Source: Sphagnum compactum
Taxonomy: Eukaryota > Bryophyta > Sphagnopsida > Sphagnales
Assembly: GCA_965153455.1 (NCBI GenBank)
Contig: OZ234502.1
Span: 15,407,495 to 15,471,494, forward strand
DNA length: 64,000 nucleotides
Direction of reading: 5' to 3'
Below are positions 52,101-64,000 of this stretch, in pieces. The position numbers and the translations under genes were made by a program. Under the pieces are notes generated by a model. It saw only the letters and a program-made list of their open reading frames with translations. It made no database searches and was not told the origin of the DNA. Within the stretch, counting starts at the first letter, position 1. Each line of letters opens with the position of its first letter.

Positions 52101-54121
52101 TTTCCTTATCAATTGACATCTCTCAGTTTTTTTCAGGTTAGCTAAAATAGTAAGGAGTATGAAGATATTGTATATTCTGAGGAGTATATATAAGTAGGTG
52201 CACTCATCATCATCACGAGCTGATGAAATTAGTGGGGAATTGTGGCACCTTGTCACTGGTATTCATGATGAAAGTGATGGTTTGAAACTTTGTGAGTGAC
52301 ACTCAGAAGGTTATGACCACATCCATTGGTGCCCTTTTAGTGTTGGTTTTGCTGGAACTGACAGAATGTACCTTCACAGTGTTGTTGTTGAGGCTTCTCT
52401 GCAATCTGCTGGATATTCATTTGTTGCTTATGGGCTATATCATTGCTTGTAAATCTGTTGACTGAAATGTACTGAAGGGTCATATGCTGCTCTTCTTATC
52501 AGGTTGGCACACTGCTTTGATAAGTCTATTGGCCTTCTGAATATAGTTTCCATTCATACAGCTACGTCTGGTCTTGACAGGGTCCTTTTGCCTCTACTGG
52601 TGCTCCTTGTATTGCTGAATGTTTAGAGATCTGGTTTATAAATCTCACAGACGAATGGAAACTGTGGGTGTGCAGTGAAGCAGAATTTGTGAGAAAGGAG
52701 GTTCCACTAGAAGTAGTGCCTGGTCATACCTTGACACATGTTGACTTTCCTTTGAGCCCATTAGTAGATCTGCAGCGCATACTATTTGCAGAAGAGCAAG
52801 CAGCTTACCATCAAGCTATGAAGCAATCTATTAACAGGTTGGTAACCTTTTGACCTCAATTGAATCATTGTTCAGGAATTTATGTGTGATGTCCATGTCA
52901 AGCACGTGAAACGGTCCCATAGTTATGTCAAGGAAAGTTAAAGGAGGCATCCTACTGCAGAATGGTTGACTTACACTACTGTATCTATGGACCATACTGT
53001 GATGACTTAGTCTCAGAGAAAGCAATCGATCAATGCAGCCACATTCATGCAATAGCTAGAAGAGCATATAGTGTCTGTAAGTGCGTTGACTCTGTAGTTG
53101 ATGTACTTCTATGTTCCATCTTTATTTATTGAGAGCATAGTAGCTCTTATTGTCATGTTTCACCATTATTGATGGGAACAGTGCATAAACAGCTGCCTGT
53201 CCATTTGTGAAGTTGCCTACTGGTTAAGACTCAACTGTAACACTCATGTCTCTCAACTGTTTGACAACTTGTAAATTGGGGATTTTGTCTTTTTATCAGG
53301 GGCTATCACTGTGATTCTGTCATAGTTGCACTGAATTGAAGTTCATGTGAAAAGTCACTGTTGGCAACACTCTATCTATTTGTGCTAAGAATCATTTGTG
53401 TCTTGTCAGGAAGGGGCAAATTCATCCATTAGCTGCCATTCATCATTCTTCAACCTATCAAGCTTCTCTCACCAAGCTCCTGGAATACTGGTACAGATCT
53501 TCATATTGTTCACTTTGCTGCATATGGAATATGGGATTGCAGATGATATGAATACATTATCTACGCTAAGACATAACTTTTGACTTTTAGTTTGTTGATG
53601 CATGCAGTTTGTGTCCAGTTTTAACATCACTTTGGGATCGCCTTCAGCAGAACAAGCTTAGAGTAAGTTCTGGGCTCCATTATCTTTTTTCCTTAGCCTT
53701 CACTTCAGTATGCCCTTTGTAAGAAGGTTGTGGGTGGAGTTCTGGTCAGGGCTTTGTGTACATGCTATTGCACTCTAGATGTCCTCTCTGGCTTGTTTAG
53801 TCGATCTGCAGTGTTGTGCCTTGTAAAGAGAGTTTGTATTTGGGGTTGCAGTTAGCAGTTCTACAAGATGAATCCTTGCTTCTGCTAGAGCAAGTTGCTG
53901 CAAGTGCACAAAGAAGTGGCCCCAGCACAAGAAGTTCATTGAAGCGAGGCTCACCCACAGGTGGTGCAGGGTCAAGTGTTCCCCTGTCAGCTTCAGAACG
54001 CCGCCATGCCAATGCCCCATCTTCTGCAATGCGAAGAATCCATGCTAGTGGCAGTCAAAGTGACAAGAGAATATCACTGGAGCAGAAAGACACAATTGGA
54101 TCGAATCTCATCAATATATAA
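49114..54121 (+). CDS. BRCC36: BRCC36-type JAMM deubiquitinase
   Basis: A Lys63-specific zinc metalloprotease of the BRCA1-A and BRISC-type complexes, acting in DNA repair. Ten exons join in phase: 49114-49224, 50300-50425, 50556-50643, 50786-50871, 50965-51153, 51295-51467, 52676-52837, 53410-53490, 53608-53662 and 53852-54121, giving about 446 residues (plant homologues are about 400). The MPN+ domain has the Glu in TEEIMGLLLGD, WGAAPQTRSDRRKDRVE and the JAMM motif HSHPHITVMPSHVD with His, His and Asp in place. The C-terminal half has YV-like FVRKEVPLEV, LQRILFAEEQAAYHQA, IHPLAAIHH and a coiled tail. The last 60 residues are Ser/Arg-rich (RSGPSTRSSLKRGSPTGG). Intron 2 is AT-AC, the other introns GT-AG. 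Exon 6 contains a divergent Ala/Ser-rich linker. Confidence 0.95.
49457..49930. repeat. Tandem duplication of about 210 bp in BRCC36 intron 1
   Basis: CATCTTCCCATTG starts at 49457 (truncated 73-base copy), 49530 and 49740. Each is followed by GATTTTTAGGGT, a CACTATCTGTT block and, in the two long copies, GAGTAGGGTTTGACAT and GACTGGTTTGA. The two long copies are clearly similar. Confidence 0.85.
50426..50555 (+). other. U12-type AT-AC intron in BRCC36
   Basis: Exon 2 ends GCA GAG and the intron opens ATATCCATT, the minor-spliceosome donor core. It closes TTTGAAC, with a branch-site-like CACTTAAC whose branch A is about 11 bases before the 3' end. Joining gives Ala-Glu-Arg-Met-Thr-Ala, exactly the conserved BRCC36 sequence, in phase. 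No GT donor at this place keeps the frame. The intron is 130 bases long. Confidence 0.85.
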
Positions 54122-54863
54122 TGATTTTTTTCCTGGTTCTCAGCGAGAAACTTTCTCAAATCGTAATGATGGGAGCTGAATTGTGTTGAACTTTCTAGGT
54201 TTCAGTGAAAGCTGAAAACCAATTTGTGAGATGTGAAGCAACCAATGTCACAGTTTCGAAGCAATTTAGGACAAAATTGTAAGCATGGATTCCTCACTTG
54301 CTCACACCTGCTGACCAATATTTCACATCACTAAGTGTTGTAACAGGACTACTCACATGAGAAGGGAAGGAGTTTCTGGCTCTGATGGGGAACAATGGAA
54401 GAGATCACTACATTGGTAAGTACCACATTTTACATGGAACTAATAACAAGTGGGCTCTGGGTTCAAGGTCGTGCTAATAGCTGTTATCCAAACACACGAA
54501 GCCAAATGGGAGTGGGCCACCTTTGTCCAACCGACCATTGCCTGACCCTCATGCAACATATTCGAATTTACCTCTATTTTTCTATTGCCAAGAATGGATC
54601 TCCATTTTTCTACTTGATCCAATAACTGTTGATGTAATTAGAGTTAACAAATGGGCACCTTTGATCAGCACTTCAAATAATTACATTTCATGACAGCATT
54701 TAGTGTTTCATACAGCTAGATTTTTGCATTCTTTCTGCAAAACTATGTGCATGTGGGTCTCTTGTATTTTCACATTTTCAGTTCTAGTAGATATTGACTG
54801 TGAATATACCAGTGTTGGTCTGATATACAGGTCTGCAAACTCCCATGTTATGGGGTCTAAATT
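54122..54863. other. 3' flank of BRCC36, no gene seen
   Basis: Untranslated and intergenic sequence with no recognised coding homology. Confidence 0.5.
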
Positions 54864-55245
54864 TCTTGGTCCACACTGTTGTGGCAAATAGCTTAGAAGC
54901 ATGGAGATGGGCATATGTATAAAAGTGGACATTACTTACATACTATTTGTGGGATCCAAATGTTGAGCTGGTAATTTATAAGCAAACTTGGAGTTGTTGA
55001 TTGATTTTGGGGTCGATAAACTTTGAAGCAAGGATGAACTTTGACATTGGGTGTTCAATTTTTTTGGTCCATACTATTGTGGTAAATAGTCTAGAAGCAT
55101 GAATATGGGGCGCAAGCATAATGTGGACATTGCTTACAAAATTTGTGAGATTAAATGTTCAACTTGCAATTGATAAAGTAAGCTGTTGTCAAACCCTTTA
55201 GGGCTTGATATAACATTGAAGCAAAGTTGCAACTAATCACATAGA
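54864..55245. repeat. Tandem duplication of about 200 bp
   Basis: CTTGGTCCACACTGTTGTGG at 54864 is repeated, diverged, from 55062, each followed by CAAATAG, AGAAGCATG, GTGGACATT, and a TTGAAGCAA segment. Confidence 0.8.
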
Positions 55246-55394
55246 GTTTAGTAGGTGGTCGTTGTGTGCTAATGTTGATATTCAATTAGCTTAATAGTCA
55301 AACACAAAATACAGGTTCCACATGTTCCACAAAATTTGAAACATTGGAAAACCAACCCCCTTCATAGGATTACCGCCCTGTTTTTTTGAATTTT

Positions 55395-55525
55395 TTTTGT
55401 CACAATTGCCTATAGTATAAAAGGGTGCTTAAGATTGTCTACTTTCATATTTTGAATATCGTCAAAATTGGCTAAATATACTAATGGATGATTGTCACTT
55501 CAGCAACATGATAAAATTGGAAAAA
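55395..55525 (+). repeat. Dispersed repeat, copy 2
   Basis: It matches 43395-43525 along its length (GGGTGCTTAAGATTGTCTAC, CAGCAACATGATAAAATTGG). It is non-coding. Confidence 0.75.
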
Positions 55526-56432
55526 AAATCACTGCTTCCCACTAAAAAAGAATTTTTATTCTGGGGCAAAATATATTAAATATCAACGTCCTATCAAATC
55601 ACTTTTACACGTTTTATGTTTGCACTTAATGTGTGTAAGTTTTGAAACTATGAGATACTTTAGCCATAGCATCTCATGTTCATGTTTTAATCAAGAATAG
55701 CTCAGAGTTGAATCATAAGTTCTATAACTTGTGTGATCATAAGGTTGGGTGGAGAGTTCATAGTAAATTTCTACTATTTCTCATTCGTATTCTCTCATTG
55801 TTTCAGAGTTAATTTTAACAAAATACTCATGCTTGAGGATAGGACAAAATCTATATCTTAAGATAGATGTTTGGATCTTTGTTGGCCTTGCCTACCCAGG
55901 CAAGGATATTTCATTATAGAGTAAACCCTAGCCAGACTAGAGACCATCCACAAGATGATTTAGCCAAATCTGGCTATACATCAGGTATGAAAGTACATCT
56001 AAAAAAAGAATCCTTCATATTTTTGGCTACATGCCAAGGAACCCAATAGAGAAATCTGGTGATTTTTCTGACAACTAGAAAACCAGAAAAGCATATTTTT
56101 TTAGCCATTTTGAAAAAAATAGCCAATAGGCTAAATTTAGCCAGAAAAAAAACGCTGCTGGATGGGTGACCTTACAGGAGGTTTATTATATTTAGGCCCA
56201 CAGCACAGGGGCCGACTAACGTGGTTGAAAACATCTCTACTTTCTCATCCATGACGGCATTTCGGTAAAGTAATAATTTCTCAACTTCATCCAATAACTG
56301 TTTCTGCATTTTAGGGTTTGGTGCGCATTGCGCAGAAACCCGGATTCGCTTGGAGATCGAGAGAAATTGGAGAAGAAGATGTAGTCTTTGTACTAGGTTT
56401 GGCTTGTCGCCTCTGTTTGTGTTGCTGTGATC
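55526..56432. other. Upstream region of the FAM32A-like gene
   Basis: No other gene is seen. TTTTAGGGTTTGG (telo-box type) at about 56310-56322 lies about 110 bases upstream of the start codon; such motifs are common in leaders of plant growth- and ribosome-related genes. Confidence 0.5.
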
Positions 56433-56858
56433 ATGTCGTATTCCAACGTGGTGGGAGGTAAGCTGCAGTTGAAGGGGAAGGCGTTGGATGTGAAAGGCGG
56501 ACTCAAGAAGAAGAAGCGCAAGCGAGAATCGCATCAGCAGCAGCTGATGCTTCTGAAAGCAGCAGGAAAGGAAGGCAACAAGGACGCGGAGGGATCCTCG
56601 CACGGCACGCTGGAAGAAGAATCACCAGAAGGAGTAGCAGCGGAAGAAGAAGAGCAGGAGAGAGAGAGGCAACTGGCGGCTCGTGAGGACCATCGGACGC
56701 CGGCTGAAAAGAAGTATCACGAGCAGAAAGAAAAGCTAGAATTACGACGGCTGGCCAAAGTGGCTAGTAAATCCCATCGTCAGAGAGTCGAAGAATTCAA
56801 CCAGTACTTGGCGAATCTCAGTGAGCATTACGACATCCCGAAAGTCGGCCCCGGCTGA
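56433..56858 (+). CDS. FAM32A: FAM32A-like nuclear protein (DUF1754)
   Basis: A small basic nuclear protein; the animal member is a spliceosome component that acts at the catalytic step in 3' splice-site choice. Single exon, 141 residues. The start chosen is the ATG at 56433, giving MSYSNVVGGKLQLKGKAL, which matches the family N-terminus; the ORF also allows a GTG two codons earlier, which is unlikely. Then come a Lys-rich stretch (GGLKKKKRKRE), a variable acidic middle, and the strongly conserved end: TPAEKKYHEQKEKLELRRL, AKVASKSHRQRVEEFN and QYLANLSEHYDIPKVGPG to the TGA. It is complete. Confidence 0.95.
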   Translation: MSYSNVVGGKLQLKGKALDVKGGLKKKKRKRESHQQQLMLLKAAGKEGNKDAEGSSHGTLEEESPEGVAAEEEEQERERQLAAREDHRTPAEKKYHEQKEKLELRRLAKVASKSHRQRVEEFNQYLANLSEHYDIPKVGPG

Positions 56859-59800
56859 AACCCTGCCTGGATTTTGCTCCTCTCAAGTAAGCTGCTCGAG
56901 TAAAGCTCTTGTTAAGACATTCTTGTTGCCATGACCTAAGAGAAGTTTTGCAGGGTGAACAGATTGTGTTTACACTGGTGGACATTTAATAAAGAATGAG
57001 CCCCACGTGCAACGGTAGTTATGATTCTGATCTCACAGAACTCAGAACACACCTGATAGGCACGAGTGTAGTTTAGGGTTTTATGGAAAAAACCCTAATG
57101 GACAATTACTTTCCCTTCATCATCATTGTGTGTCCAGAAGCAACCAATTCCCCAGAAGGAAATGGAAAGTGATCGCAGAGCAATGTTTTTTCTAATGTGT
57201 ATCTGTGGGTGCCTTCCCCCCCCACCTTGAGCTTGTCTATCCTGTCAAAACGATTTGTGATTTTAGTGATAAAAATGAGAGACAGTGAAGGGAAGAAGTG
57301 ATTGGTGGCAATGGCAATGTCAGAATTCTTATGAGGTAAAATCTTATTAGACGTGCAGTCTGTGCTTCACTGTATGATCCATTTGATATTTTGTGATTGA
57401 GGAGAAATGTTTCAGATGGATGCTTGAGAGGCAGAGCCAGAAGGACCACAGGCTTTAAGTATTGGCATAGAGAATTTATGGGACTCTTGTGAAGTAGAAG
57501 AGGAAGAGTTTATCTTTGTCAGTGAGAGCTCATTATGGTTTTTGTGAAATCCATCTCCTTTCTCCTGCATTTTCAATCGAGGAAACAAGGGCTCTATGTG
57601 CATTTGAAAGTACAGAATTGTATGGAGGATCTGTGTGGCCAAGTTTCCCATGCAGTATGACTGGGTTTGTTTCAAGAGATGAACCTTGGTTCTTGACCAT
57701 CTGTTCTTGCAAAGGCACTTTTGCTCTTCCATATGTAGTACCAAGGTAGCAAGTAGAACAATATAAGTCATTGTTTTAAAAAAGAAGAGAGTAGCAAAAT
57801 ATGATGCTAGTGGAGGGTATGTGTGTTCATGTCAAAGCTCGAGTTACTGTTCTGATTCAGAGCAGTTTGTTGGAATCTTCATGAAGCAAGACATAAGTGT
57901 CACTTCTCAGTCGAGCAAGCATGCAGGTTGTTGAAATTTCAGAATATTGTGGATTGTAACTTTGAAAACCAAGAATGTAATCTGCCTTCTGGTTCTGTTT
58001 GAACTAAACCATAGCAGTAGACAGGTGAATCCAATTTTCTGGCTCTTTTACTAGAGTCAGGACAATCTACTCACATATGTATTTTGCAGGGTTTGAATAC
58101 AGATGCTTACGGCGGGCAGGCAGCCATCTCACTTATATTAGTTCATGCTGACAAAAGCTCCAACAGACAACAGGACTTCCCACTCCAAGTATACTTGTGG
58201 TAGACCCCCTCGGCCTCGTTGTTGAAGTCTTCCAGGAAACTATTCAAGACTCTTCCTTGTTTTGGGTATTGGAGCATCCAGTTTATATGCAAAGGGAACC
58301 ATGAAAATGCAGTCTGTTGTACTGTTTCACAAAGAGTGTTTGTGCATCAGTAATGACAAATCAGATATAATTTGAAGTATGCAGCTGGAATTGCATGTGA
58401 CAATATTGCAATGAAAACACCAAAGAAAGTGTGCAATATGAAAGAAAAACTCACCTTTTTGTGAATTGCAATGGAAGTTGTCTTTACTAAAATCACATCT
58501 CTTGGTCATAAAATGACATCACAGCACAGATACCCTTTCACATCTATCTGTCTGCATAACAACCGCTCTCATGTAATCAGTTATATATCAGTACTGTTTT
58601 GCATGAGTTTTTGCACTCAGTTTCTCAGAAATGTGGTGCTACAGCAGAGTAAAGTGGGTGTGGGTGAACATAATATGCTATGAACATATGCATGTAGACT
58701 GAACAAGGCAGGTGTTACAAAGGAGGAGTGTAAGCTACACTCTACCTTCCAGGTCTGAATATTGAAACACAATTGGATCCCATTTCTGTGATGTCTTTTC
58801 CAGCAATCCCAAAATGGTTTTGTATACAGAAAAGTTGGTGAAGTTGCAGAGGATCCAGAACTTGAGAGCAAATAAAAATGAGTTGGCCTCAATGGGATAT
58901 GCTTCCATGAACAAATGAGCCACATGAAGGGAAATTTTTGTGATCAATTTTGATGACGTTTTTGGAGATTATGCATCTGCACTTTGTGGTGCCCATGGTA
59001 TTGAACCCCAACATCAGGATCTGCAAAAAGACCATTGTGAACTCATCAACCTTACCAAAGTCCACAACTTGCTGCAACTCTGGTTTCTCTTTCCCTGGGC
59101 TACCGTAAGGTAGTGGTCTGTGCGTCACTGTCACAATTTGGTGGAACAGCTGTTACTGAGTTAGCGGTTGATTCAATTTCAATTTCAGCACCAAAACAAT
59201 TGCAATTAGCCTAAAAATGCAATGACCTTGGTTTTCTGTGTTTTACAATTAGCCTATTGATCCAATGGGTACCTGTCCTCTACAATTGTTCATGGTAACG
59301 TGAGTAGTGAAACATAGTAAGATGCGTGCCACCTTCACGTCAATAGTTTCATGAAGCTAATTTCCTTTTAGAATGTTTTGATATTGCATCTGCTTCTTCC
59401 ATCCATCCCACTGATTGCCCATGTGTGCATCAACATCATATAGCATTTACAATTGAAATTTGATTGCAACAGTGCCAAGGAGGGAGCTGCAACCACATGA
59501 ATGCGTAGTAGTTGTGTAAAATGTTGGAAATTTGAAATTCTAAGTTGAGAAGAGTTGTGAAGGACTTCAAGCAGAATCTTTTGGGAAAAAAAATCTACTG
59601 ATAAATTTGTAGGTTGAGAAACAAGTCTCATACACCACAAGGGCAGAAGAGAAGGTATGCTGTGTTCTGTAACATAATGGTGTCATTTTTTGGCCTAAGA
59701 AATTACAAGAAAGATATGCTGTGGGGCAATGGAGGGTACATTTCTCTTTAAGGAGTCACTCTGTGCATTATGACTGATTTTGCATTGTCTTCAGTTGTAG

Positions 59801-60390
59801 ATAAAGTTGATAAATTAAAAGTTTGGATGAACTTGTAAAACAATATTTGGAAATATATTATAAGAAAATTTGAAAAACTTTGAAATGAGTTTAATGAATA
59901 TGAATTGTTCACAAGCACTTTTAATATAATATAATATGTGCTTTCATTACTTAATGGATCAATGACATATTTATATGAGAATATCTTAAACTATACTTTT
60001 ACATAATAATTTGACATTTTTTTGCTTTATAAAAATAAAATATTTTGTTATGTTGACATGTAAATTATGATTAAAAAATATTATTCTTGAATGACAAATC
60101 GTATTGAACATGCTTCACCTTGATTAGATTATTCACTCTTTATAAAAAATTCATTTTGAATGAAGAACACATGCGGCTCATTTGAGCAAAAATGCACCTT
60201 GCGCCATTTTGGTTTCCTTTGATGTTTAACAATTAACACAATTTGTTTAATTGGCTGGCTAGATGAACCTTACTTACCTTTGATGTATGTTTTCAACTAG
60301 ATATAGACAACTTTTGCTATGTTGTAAATTGTGGGAGTTGCATCACGAAAAACATAACTAAAGACTCAATAGGTTATGTCCTCACATACG
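56859..60390. other. Intergenic region, no gene seen
   Basis: After the FAM32A stop there is no coding homology I can recognise. From about 59700 the sequence becomes very AT-rich and probably includes the degraded 5' LTR of the copia element (see 60291-60350). Confidence 0.5.
60291..60350 (+). repeat. Possible 5' LTR fragment of the copia element
   Basis: TTTCAACTAGATATAGACAA onward matches 63177-63236 (TTTCAACTAGAAATAAACAA onward) over about 60 bases, including TTTGCTATGTT and AGTTGCA. The pair flanks the copia coding remnants by 40 and about 600 bases, as LTR ends would. The outer limits are too decayed to place. Confidence 0.45.
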
Positions 60391-60392
60391 GA

Positions 60393-62570
60393 GTTGTGGA
60401 CAAGTTTGAAGGCAAACATTACATGGTTTGGAGGTTAAAGATGGAGACACTATTGAAAGCAAGAGAGTTGTGAGGGTTGATTGATGACATGAGGTGACAT
60501 TCAAATAGGATGACAATACTAGGGCATTCTTGGCTATTAAAGAAAGAAGAACAAAGCTTTGAACTTGCTTGTTCAAGGTCTATTTGATAACCATTTGATG
60601 ACCATAAGAGAGAGACCACAACAAAAAGGAATGCCCTCGCCAAATGGCTAGCTAACAAGATCTTCCTAACAAGGAAATTTTTCACATCTTAGATCAATTC
60701 TATGGACATTGTGGAAGTTGATTTCAACAAGTTAGTAGCAATGGTAGATGAGTTCAATGCCATAGATGTAGTATTTGATGAGGTGAAACTGATTGTCCTC
60801 CTCATTAGTCTGTTGGAAAATTATCAAAACTTAATCACCAACTTGGAAAATTACCAACCGGGATATTGGATGTGGGACATGGTGAACACAAGATTGTTGA
60901 ATGAAAAGTTGATGAGGAGGGAGAGAGGAAACATTCAATGGGATGGAAAAGTTGTAGCCTTGATGATTGAAAAGTCGAATTTTAGAAGTGGGAGAGATCA
61001 AAACAAGGACATCTACAACTATTGTAAAGAACAAGGCCATTAAATTATAAACTACAAGAAGAGAAAACAAGACATGTAAGGAAAGGAAGAGTAAGGGAAC
61101 AATGTTGATTATGAAAAAACATTTATTTTAGTTTTGATTATTTTTGTTGATGATGATGGATGGTATGTCAACTTTGGAGCAATAATGCACCATTTTTTAT
61201 AAATAGGAATGGTTCAGGGATTTTTAAAAAAATCCCATTTGTTAAAATTTATTTTTGATGTAATTCAATCTAATAAATAGTTGATAGGAATAAAGACATG
61301 GTGATTTCAAAAGTTAAAGAAAAGAAAATATGTGCATTTTTTACGAACGTCTTTTACACACTAGGAGTAACCAATAATCCATTATCAGTGAGGCAAGTTG
61401 TTTCCATGGATCACACAATTGAATTTGGAGGATCTTCTTGCATGATAAAAAATAACCAAAAAAATGTGGTAATTGAAGGTGGATGTGCTAGCCAGTTCTA
61501 TGAGTTGAATGGTGAGACTTGGCGATCACAAAAACTAACTAAATAGCAAGTAACAAGTTGAATAGCTTCAATCTTTGGCACCAATGATTTAGTGATTTAA
61601 TTAGTGGACATATGAAGAAACCTCGAAATACACCATATGGATGTCAAATGTGTTTTCTTGAATATGGATTTAGATCAAAATATTTACATGAAACAACTTG
61701 ATGGCTATGATGTTCTTAGATGTAAGGACCTTGTTTATAAATTAAAGAAGACCATTTATGGATTAAAGCAAGCGCATAAGGTCTTGAACGTGAAGATTGA
61801 CAGATTTTTCAAAAAATTTAAGTTCCACATGTGTGAAATAAGCCATAACGTTTACATTTAAAATAGGAAAGATAATGTTAACATATTCGTAGCCTTGTAT
61901 GTTGATGATTTATTCATGATTAAAAATTGTTGTGTGCAATTAATGAAGTGAAATACATTTTGTCACGAGAATTGAAAATTAAGATCTTTATGAGTGGAAT
62001 ATTGTTTAGGTGTTGAAATTTAAAAGGACTAGTTGATAAAAAAATTTAGTTAGAACCAAGTATGTTTATGAAAAGCTGTTTGAATTGGCATATGAGTGAT
62101 TGCAAATTAACCTACACACCACTTGATATGAATGTTAAATTTTCTTCTATACAAGAAACCACATGACAAAAGAATGGGAAATTTTGCTAGACATTCATTT
62201 TTTGAAAAATCGTTGGCAGTTTCGTGTATGTGATAATTACTAACAACTTGATTTGGCTATGGTTATGGGAGCAATAAGTCAATTCATGCAGAGACTAGGG
62301 ATGGATCATTAGTAAGTTGTTAAAATAATTTTACGTTGGTACAAAACTAAAGGTTGTTGGCTATAGTACTAGGTTATAAATGAATGACCATTTCGATATA
62401 TTTTAATTTAGATTGAGTTGAGTAAACACATGGACATTCAACATCATTATATTCGAAAGATGGTGAATGTAGGAGTAGTTTGACTTGAATATACCTTGAT
62501 TACAAGGATGTTTGCAAACATGTTGACCAAGGCCATTCCGAAGGAGTGGCACTTTTAATGAATGAATACA
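60393..62570 (+). pseudogene. Ty1/copia retrotransposon polyprotein remnants
   Basis: Copia-order fragments: gag (60393-60470, KFEGKHYMVWRLKMETLL; 60702-61043, FNKLVAMVDEFNAID and a zinc-knuckle remnant YCKEQGH), protease region (about 61155-61195, GWYVNFGAIMH, where WYVDSGA is usual), gag-pre-integrase (61330-61515, PLSVRQVVSMDHTIEFGG), reverse transcriptase (61637-61909, MDVKCVFLNMDLDQNIYMKQ, KKTIYGLKQAHK and YVDD at 61898-61909) and a C-terminal piece (about 62502-62560, FANMLTKAIPKEWHF). Integrase is missing. Frames are broken by many stops and shifts, the first a TGA where the family has Trp near 60471. It is an old, inactive copy. Confidence 0.9.
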
Positions 62571-64000
62571 TTAGGTTTGCAAACATTTGAAGAATTGATC
62601 ACTTACTGACAATGTTAGGAATTAAGTTTGATTTGTAGCATGGTGGTGATCAATTATCCAATCAATAATGATCATGCCTACATTTGTTATCAATCTGCGG
62701 ATTAATCATGTAGCAATGGCTACAAAAAAGATCGTGAAGCCCCAAATGACCATTGATGTCAAGAACATAGATGATAATTATTTTCACCTTTTGTGGTTTT
62801 AATGATTAGTTTGGATCATTCCTTTGTGCTTGTACTAAATAAAAAAGAAAAAAAATCTAATGTGGAAATGTAAGGAGGTTTCAAAAAAAAGTTAAGAATT
62901 AGGTCGGGAATGTGTCATGAATGTTTCAAGAATGAAAATGGTAATGCATATTATACATTTTTGGGTGTTCATTATTTTTCATGAGTGTGTGCATAGGTGG
63001 GGAACACATAGCCCACATAGCTAATGAAATAAACTAATGTATAAGTAGATGAAATTTTATTCTAAAAATTGGGTCCAACTTTCTTGTGATTCTTAATGGT
63101 ATCACCTGAGGAAAAGTTTGATGTCTTGTATTTCAACTTTTTCTTCTCATATCATTGTGATCATTTTTTTCATGTCTTTCAACTAGAAATAAACAACATT
63201 TGCTATGTTATAAACTATGCAAGTTGCACTATGGAAATCATTCCTGAAAATTCACATGCCTTGGGTGGCTTTTTATTTTGGGAATGCCTTTTTTATCCAA
63301 CTTTTAATATTTCTTCTAGAAATGAGAAGAGATTTTACACTTATTTATATAGGTGTAAAATAAATAGGTGTGGGTAGAAACACAATCAAAGGACCCAACC
63401 AAATGAGTGGACATTCCTTAAAACTACATTTTTATATGTTTGATAGATCACAAGGGCAAAATAATAGTTTAAATTGTCATAAAAGTTTTTAAAATAATTT
63501 TCATTAATTGCAAAGTTCATATGTTCAAAGATTGATACAAATAAAACATGTTTTTGCATGTTCAGAGCACTCAAACATTGAAAATGGCAATCTATTTTTT
63601 TTTTCCCATCATTTTTTTCCTACCAATGTGCACCATTCCTTTTGAAAATTGAAGAAAAATGTAACATTAATGATTAAAAGGGATAAAGATTTGAACTATT
63701 TATTATTTTCTTATAACCGATTTGAACACATTTATTTCAAATGTGCTTTTTAGCTTGAAAATTATAAATTTCAAAAAAGTGATCTTAACAAAAGTTGTTC
63801 ATATTTATGTGATAAAGGGCATGAATGCATAATATATATGATGTAAAATCAATTCGTAGTCAAAATTTATTTATATTTCACATGTAACATGAAACTAAAT
63901 ATCCAAAATATAAAATTTTAAGTTATAAATGAACAAAAACTAACAAATGTCATGTGCAGTCTTTAAAAAACGACTTTTACCTTGACACCCTTGCCTCCTT
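62571..64000. other. AT-rich end of window, possible 3' LTR remains
   Basis: It includes 63177-63236, the partner of the possible 5' LTR fragment. The 93-codon frame at 63096-63377 spans this and has no recognised homology. Nothing else is seen to the end of the window. Confidence 0.4.

Noticed and set aside
58617-59134. 70-102 codon minus-strand frames
   Set aside because: No homology, overlapping phases and no splice-consistent extension.
63097-63115. TGGTATCACCTGAGG, similar to a copia primer-binding site
   Set aside because: It matches initiator tRNA only over the first eight bases and lies on the wrong side of the copia remnants for its own element; a second element start cannot be supported.

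Overview
The window is nuclear DNA of a land plant. It holds four intact intron-type or single-exon plant genes spread through long AT-rich, repeat-filled spacers, and at least three classes of plant transposon. Several points hint at a non-flowering lineage: a chromodomain Ty3/gypsy element with a Tf1/sushi-like gag, roughly one gene per 13-16 kb, and degenerate transposons between genes. I cannot name the species and hold the non-flowering inference only weakly.

Layout. 1-12.7 kb is accessory DNA dominated by a CACTA-type (En/Spm) element. It has a TNP2-like transposase (580-6682) broken by two nonsense codons and two frameshifts, and a 2.4 kb intron that carries acidic open frames on the opposite strand. 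Downstream, in the same orientation, lie decayed copies of two host genes: a UDP-L-rhamnose synthase N-terminal domain (8572-9330) and an intron-containing E2 ubiquitin-conjugating enzyme (9571-11817). A block of subterminal TTGCA repeats then ends in a CACTA-type terminus at 12705, so the two gene copies may be captured cargo.

12.9-28.6 kb is a nest of terminal-inverted-repeat (TIR) elements sharing ends of the type GGCCAAAGTGAACCAGCA. One candidate spans about 12888-22672, contains a zinc-cluster gene fragment and a striking hairpin minisatellite, and was interrupted by a recent 5.6 kb chromovirus (13213-18826) with a perfect 5 bp target duplication and near-identical LTRs. Smaller TIR elements lie at about 22.66-23.80, 27.18-27.74 and 28.27-28.49 kb.

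31.5-56.9 kb is the genic part: a GRF-interacting coactivator (GIF/AN3, + strand, 31494-33133); a pyroglutamyl-peptidase I (- strand, 36170-33902, converging on GIF); an AKR4C aldo-keto reductase (- strand, 42035-39135); a BRCC36 JAMM deubiquitinase (+ strand, 49114-54121) with what looks like a U12-type AT-AC intron; and a single-exon FAM32A-like nuclear protein (+ strand, 56433-56858). Exon joins were checked for reading phase and for agreement with the families. The introns and spacers carry many local minisatellites (36, 48, 51, about 47, about 130-160 and about 200 bp units). These five are ordinary, unrelated eukaryotic genes and I see no operon-like logic among them.

59.7-64 kb contains a heavily decayed Ty1/copia element (about 60.39-62.57 kb) with a short matching segment on both sides that may be LTR remains. 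No rRNA, tRNA or CRISPR array was recognised.
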